This document shows positions 62,102 to 64,000 of a stretch of 64,000 nucleotides of DNA, in pieces; the stretch's first letter is position 1; every line of letters starts with the position of its first letter. Source of the stretch: Chthonomonadales bacterium (GTDB lineage Bacteria > Armatimonadota > Chthonomonadetes > Chthonomonadales > CAJBBX01). Under the pieces are notes generated by a model that saw only the letters and a list, made by a program, of their open reading frames with translations, was not told the DNA's origin and searched no databases. The stretch covers positions 1-64,000 of the forward strand of contig JADLGO010000028.1 in the NCBI GenBank assembly GCA_020849275.1. The letters are read 5' to 3'. Both the position numbers and the translations under genes were made by a program.

Positions 62102-64000
62102 TCACCCCTCCGTCGCGCCGGACTCGGCCGACGCCTGTATGGTACCCGCTCGCGCCGGCTTCGCTCCGGCTGGCGCATCCTGCACACAGCGGAACCCGAT
62201 GGTCGCGCACCGGTCCAGCCCGGGATAGAGCAACAGGAACTTAGTGTGGCTGTCGAGCGGTTGGGCGCCGCCGTGCACGTACCAGAGGCTCCCCTTCGCG
62301 TCGAAGTAGCTGCCGCCGCGCAGGATGCTGAAGCGCGTGTGCCCGTCGTCGCGCTCGCTCTCCGTCCACTGCCACACGTTGCCGGCCATGTCGTAGCACC
62401 CCCAGGGGCTTCGGCCCGCCGGGTAGGCGCGCACGGGTGTCGTGCCCGCCGACTCACCGTTGCAGCGAGCGGGGTCGGGCTCGGCGCCCCACGGCCAGCG
62501 GCGGGCGTCGGCGCCCTGCGCCGCGAACTGCCACTCCTCCTCCGTCGGAAGGCGCTTGCCGGCCCAGCGCGCGTAGGCCCGGGCGTCCTCAAGACCCACG
62601 TACACCACGGGATGATCGCGGAGGGCCGCCGGACTGCGCGCCCCGCCCCAGTGCTTCAGGAAGTTGCGCGGCTCGCGGGGCCGATAGCCGGAGGCCCGAA
62701 GGAAGCGCTCGTACTCGCCGTTGGTCACCAGGCACTCGTCCACCCAGAGCGGCCCGACCTTCACCGGCCCGTAGTCGTGCGTGAGCGTTTCGGCGAACGG
62801 GGTGCCCGACAGGAAGTAGGCTCGGCGCTCCGGCGAGCATCCGGGGTCCGGGTAGCAGCCGCACTCGCGCCGCTCGTGCCGGATCCGCATCTGGACAGCG
62901 CCCGCCGGCACATAGACGGCGCCCGCCGGGCGCGCGCCCGCCACAGTCACCGGGGGCGGCGGATGCGGCGGCAGGGCTGGCGGCGCCGGCGGCGCCGCGT
63001 AGGCGGGAGCGACGAGAGGCGCCTTCTCGAGCGCCGCGCGCGCCACGCGCGCCTGGCGGCTGCCAATGGGGTCGAAGACGACCGCGAAGGCCCCGTAGCG
63101 GCCGAGCGTGCCGCGCAACATGCCGGCCGCGTCAATGGAGGCCGGCGCGCCACTCCAGAGGTCGATCACGCGCGCGCCGCGCCGCGAAGCGCGCAGCAGC
63201 GGCCCCCGCACCGTGGCGCCGGTCCGGTTCACGAGCAGGTACACGTCGGCGTGCGGGTCGCGCCAGAGGTTCGCGAAGACCCCCGAGCGCGCCGTGGTCC
63301 GGCACGGGTCCCAGCCCTCGGAGGAGAGCTGGAACGCGAACGCCCGCATCGCCGCCGAGGCGCGGTGCCAGAGCGCCTCGTCGCGCGCCTGCCAACCGTT
63401 CCACGATCCGAAGATGTTCTCCCAGACGAGCATCCCGCTGCCGTTGAACAGCGCGGCCTCGATCTCGCCCTCGTGCTCGCGATCCCAGCGGCGCACCTGG
63501 TGCTGCATGTGCCGTGGCTCGATCCACTTGAGCTGGAGGATCGACGGTTCCGGGAAGGTGGGGAGCCACTGCGCCCACGAGGCGCCGCAGACGCTCAACT
63601 CCTCCACGAGCGGTTGCCCCTCTGGCTCGAAGGTGACGCCGGGCCGGGCCGCGTCGACCGCGCCACGGAGCCCGCTCGGCGCAGCCACCATCGTGTCGAG
63701 GAAGATGCCGTCGGCGGCCAGTGCTCGCACCATCGAGGCCAGGGCGCGGGAGTCGTCCATCTTCTCCCGCCGTGTCCCCGTGTCCCACGGGTTGTAGGCC
63801 AGGAACACGCGCACGCCTTCGCGGTGCAGGTGGTCCACGACGCGCCGAAGACCGGCCAGGCCGCCCGGCATGTCGCGATAGAAGTCGAACTGATTGCGCT
63901 GGTCGACGCCGATGCGCGGGTAGGCCTGCCAGAGCACGACCGAGTCGATGCGGCCGAAGCGCCGGCGCAGGTCGCGCAGAAAGGTCGCCGTGCGGTACAC
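62102..64000 (-). CDS. Glycosidase-like protein fused to formylglycine-generating-enzyme fold (partial)
   Basis: The 5' end lies beyond the window. About 632 codons are present. The first 350 residues resemble a TIM-barrel glycosidase with a beta-domain (VVDHLHREGVRVFLAYNPW, DGIFLDTMVAAPSGLRG, GSGMLVWENIFGSWNGWQAR). After a proline-rich linker (PPAPPALPPHPPPP), the last 260 residues are an FGE-sulfatase/SUMF1 domain (LWVDECLVTNGEYERFL, YARWAGKRLPTEEEWQFAA, CYDMAGNVWQWTESE, ILRGGSYFD, TIGFRC). The paired copper-binding cysteines of true formylglycine-generating enzymes (CYRxRC region) are absent. A binding or other oxygenase-like role is therefore more likely than sulfatase maturation. It is 10 nt upstream of the isomerase-like gene. 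Confidence 0.82.
   Translation of the reverse strand: MYRTATFLRDLRRRFGRIDSVVLWQAYPRIGVDQRNQFDFYRDMPGGLAGLRRVVDHLHREGVRVFLAYNPWDTGTRREKMDDSRALASMVRALAADGIFLDTMVAAPSGLRGAVDAARPGVTFEPEGQPLVEELSVCGASWAQWLPTFPEPSILQLKWIEPRHMQHQVRRWDREHEGEIEAALFNGSGMLVWENIFGSWNGWQARDEALWHRASAAMRAFAFQLSSEGWDPCRTTARSGVFANLWRDPHADVYLLVNRTGATVRGPLLRASRRGARVIDLWSGAPASIDAAGMLRGTLGRYGAFAVVFDPIGSRQARVARAALEKAPLVAPAYAAPPAPPALPPHPPPPVTVAGARPAGAVYVPAGAVQMRIRHERRECGCYPDPGCSPERRAYFLSGTPFAETLTHDYGPVKVGPLWVDECLVTNGEYERFLRASGYRPREPRNFLKHWGGARSPAALRDHPVVYVGLEDARAYARWAGKRLPTEEEWQFAAQGADARRWPWGAEPDPARCNGESAGTTPVRAYPAGRSPWGCYDMAGNVWQWTESERDDGHTRFSILRGGSYFDAKGSLWYVHGGAQPLDSHTKFLLLYPGLDRCATIGFRCVQDAPAGAKPARAGTIQASAESGATEG

Overview
This 64 kb, very GC-rich window looks like a chromosomal segment of a bacterium in or near Armatimonadota. 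That assignment is an inference. It rests on a prepilin-like DUF1559 protein with the [12 protein letters not shown] motif, two DUF6785-type membrane proteins, a pair of uroporphyrinogen-decarboxylase-like (URO-D) enzymes, a PEP-CTERM protein, a MreBCD rod-shape operon, and a great density of exported glycosidase-like proteins. No rRNA, tRNA, CRISPR array, insertion sequence or phage gene is recognisable.

Layout. Positions 1-3340 hold a DUF2993/LmeA-like gene divergent from mreBCD. Positions 3354-6921 (minus) are a three-gene unit: a six-hairpin glycosidase-like protein followed by two URO-D-like proteins of identical length (368 aa). Positions 7309-21589 (plus) are a run of polysaccharide-degrading candidates: a GH106-like protein, an (alpha/alpha)6 glycosidase-like protein, two GH42-like TIM-barrel proteins, a GNAT acetyltransferase and a GH127-like protein. 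A convergent DUF4832 protein (21547-23019) and a TPR gene broken by two in-frame TGA codons (23020-23703) follow. Positions 24050-31770 encode two giant secreted proteins (1256 and 1317 aa) in a translationally coupled pair.

Positions 31784-35976 (minus) carry a DUF6785 transporter-like protein, a small membrane protein, the prepilin-like protein and a LacI-type regulator. The regulator's promoter contains two LacI-type operators. Divergently, 36185-45511 is one tightly spaced operon: an ABC sugar importer (binding lipoprotein and two permeases, no ATPase), a 1211-aa secreted glycosidase-like protein, a DUF6807/PmoA-like protein and a Tat-exported Gfo/Idh/MocA oxidoreductase. It ends at a strong hairpin shared with a convergent GH172 (DUF2961) gene. 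Positions 45559-51098 (minus) continue with a peptidase M60-like protein, an S9 peptidase and an aldo/keto reductase.

Positions 51262-53074 (plus) hold the PEP-CTERM protein, preceded by a near-perfect sigma-54 promoter, and a Gfo/Idh/MocA protein lacking the usual EKP lysine. Positions 53135-64000 (minus) hold a 6-phosphofructokinase, a second DUF6785 protein, a small secreted unknown, a bi-domain oxidoreductase, a Tat-exported GH56-like protein, a hexapeptide acyltransferase, a Tat-exported TIM-barrel sugar isomerase-like protein, and a glycosidase-like protein fused to a formylglycine-generating-enzyme fold that runs off the window.

Taken together, the genes suggest depolymerisation of complex plant-type glycans (rhamnose, arabinose and fructose/arabinofuranose linkages) outside the cytoplasm. 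Import would be through a LacI-controlled ABC system, with redox or epimerase steps on sugars by several Gfo/Idh and TIM-barrel isomerase proteins. The most notable signals are the LacI double operator, the sigma-54 PEP-CTERM promoter, the mirrored domain duplication in the 1256-aa protein, the FGE-fold/glycosidase fusion, and the TGA-interrupted TPR gene.
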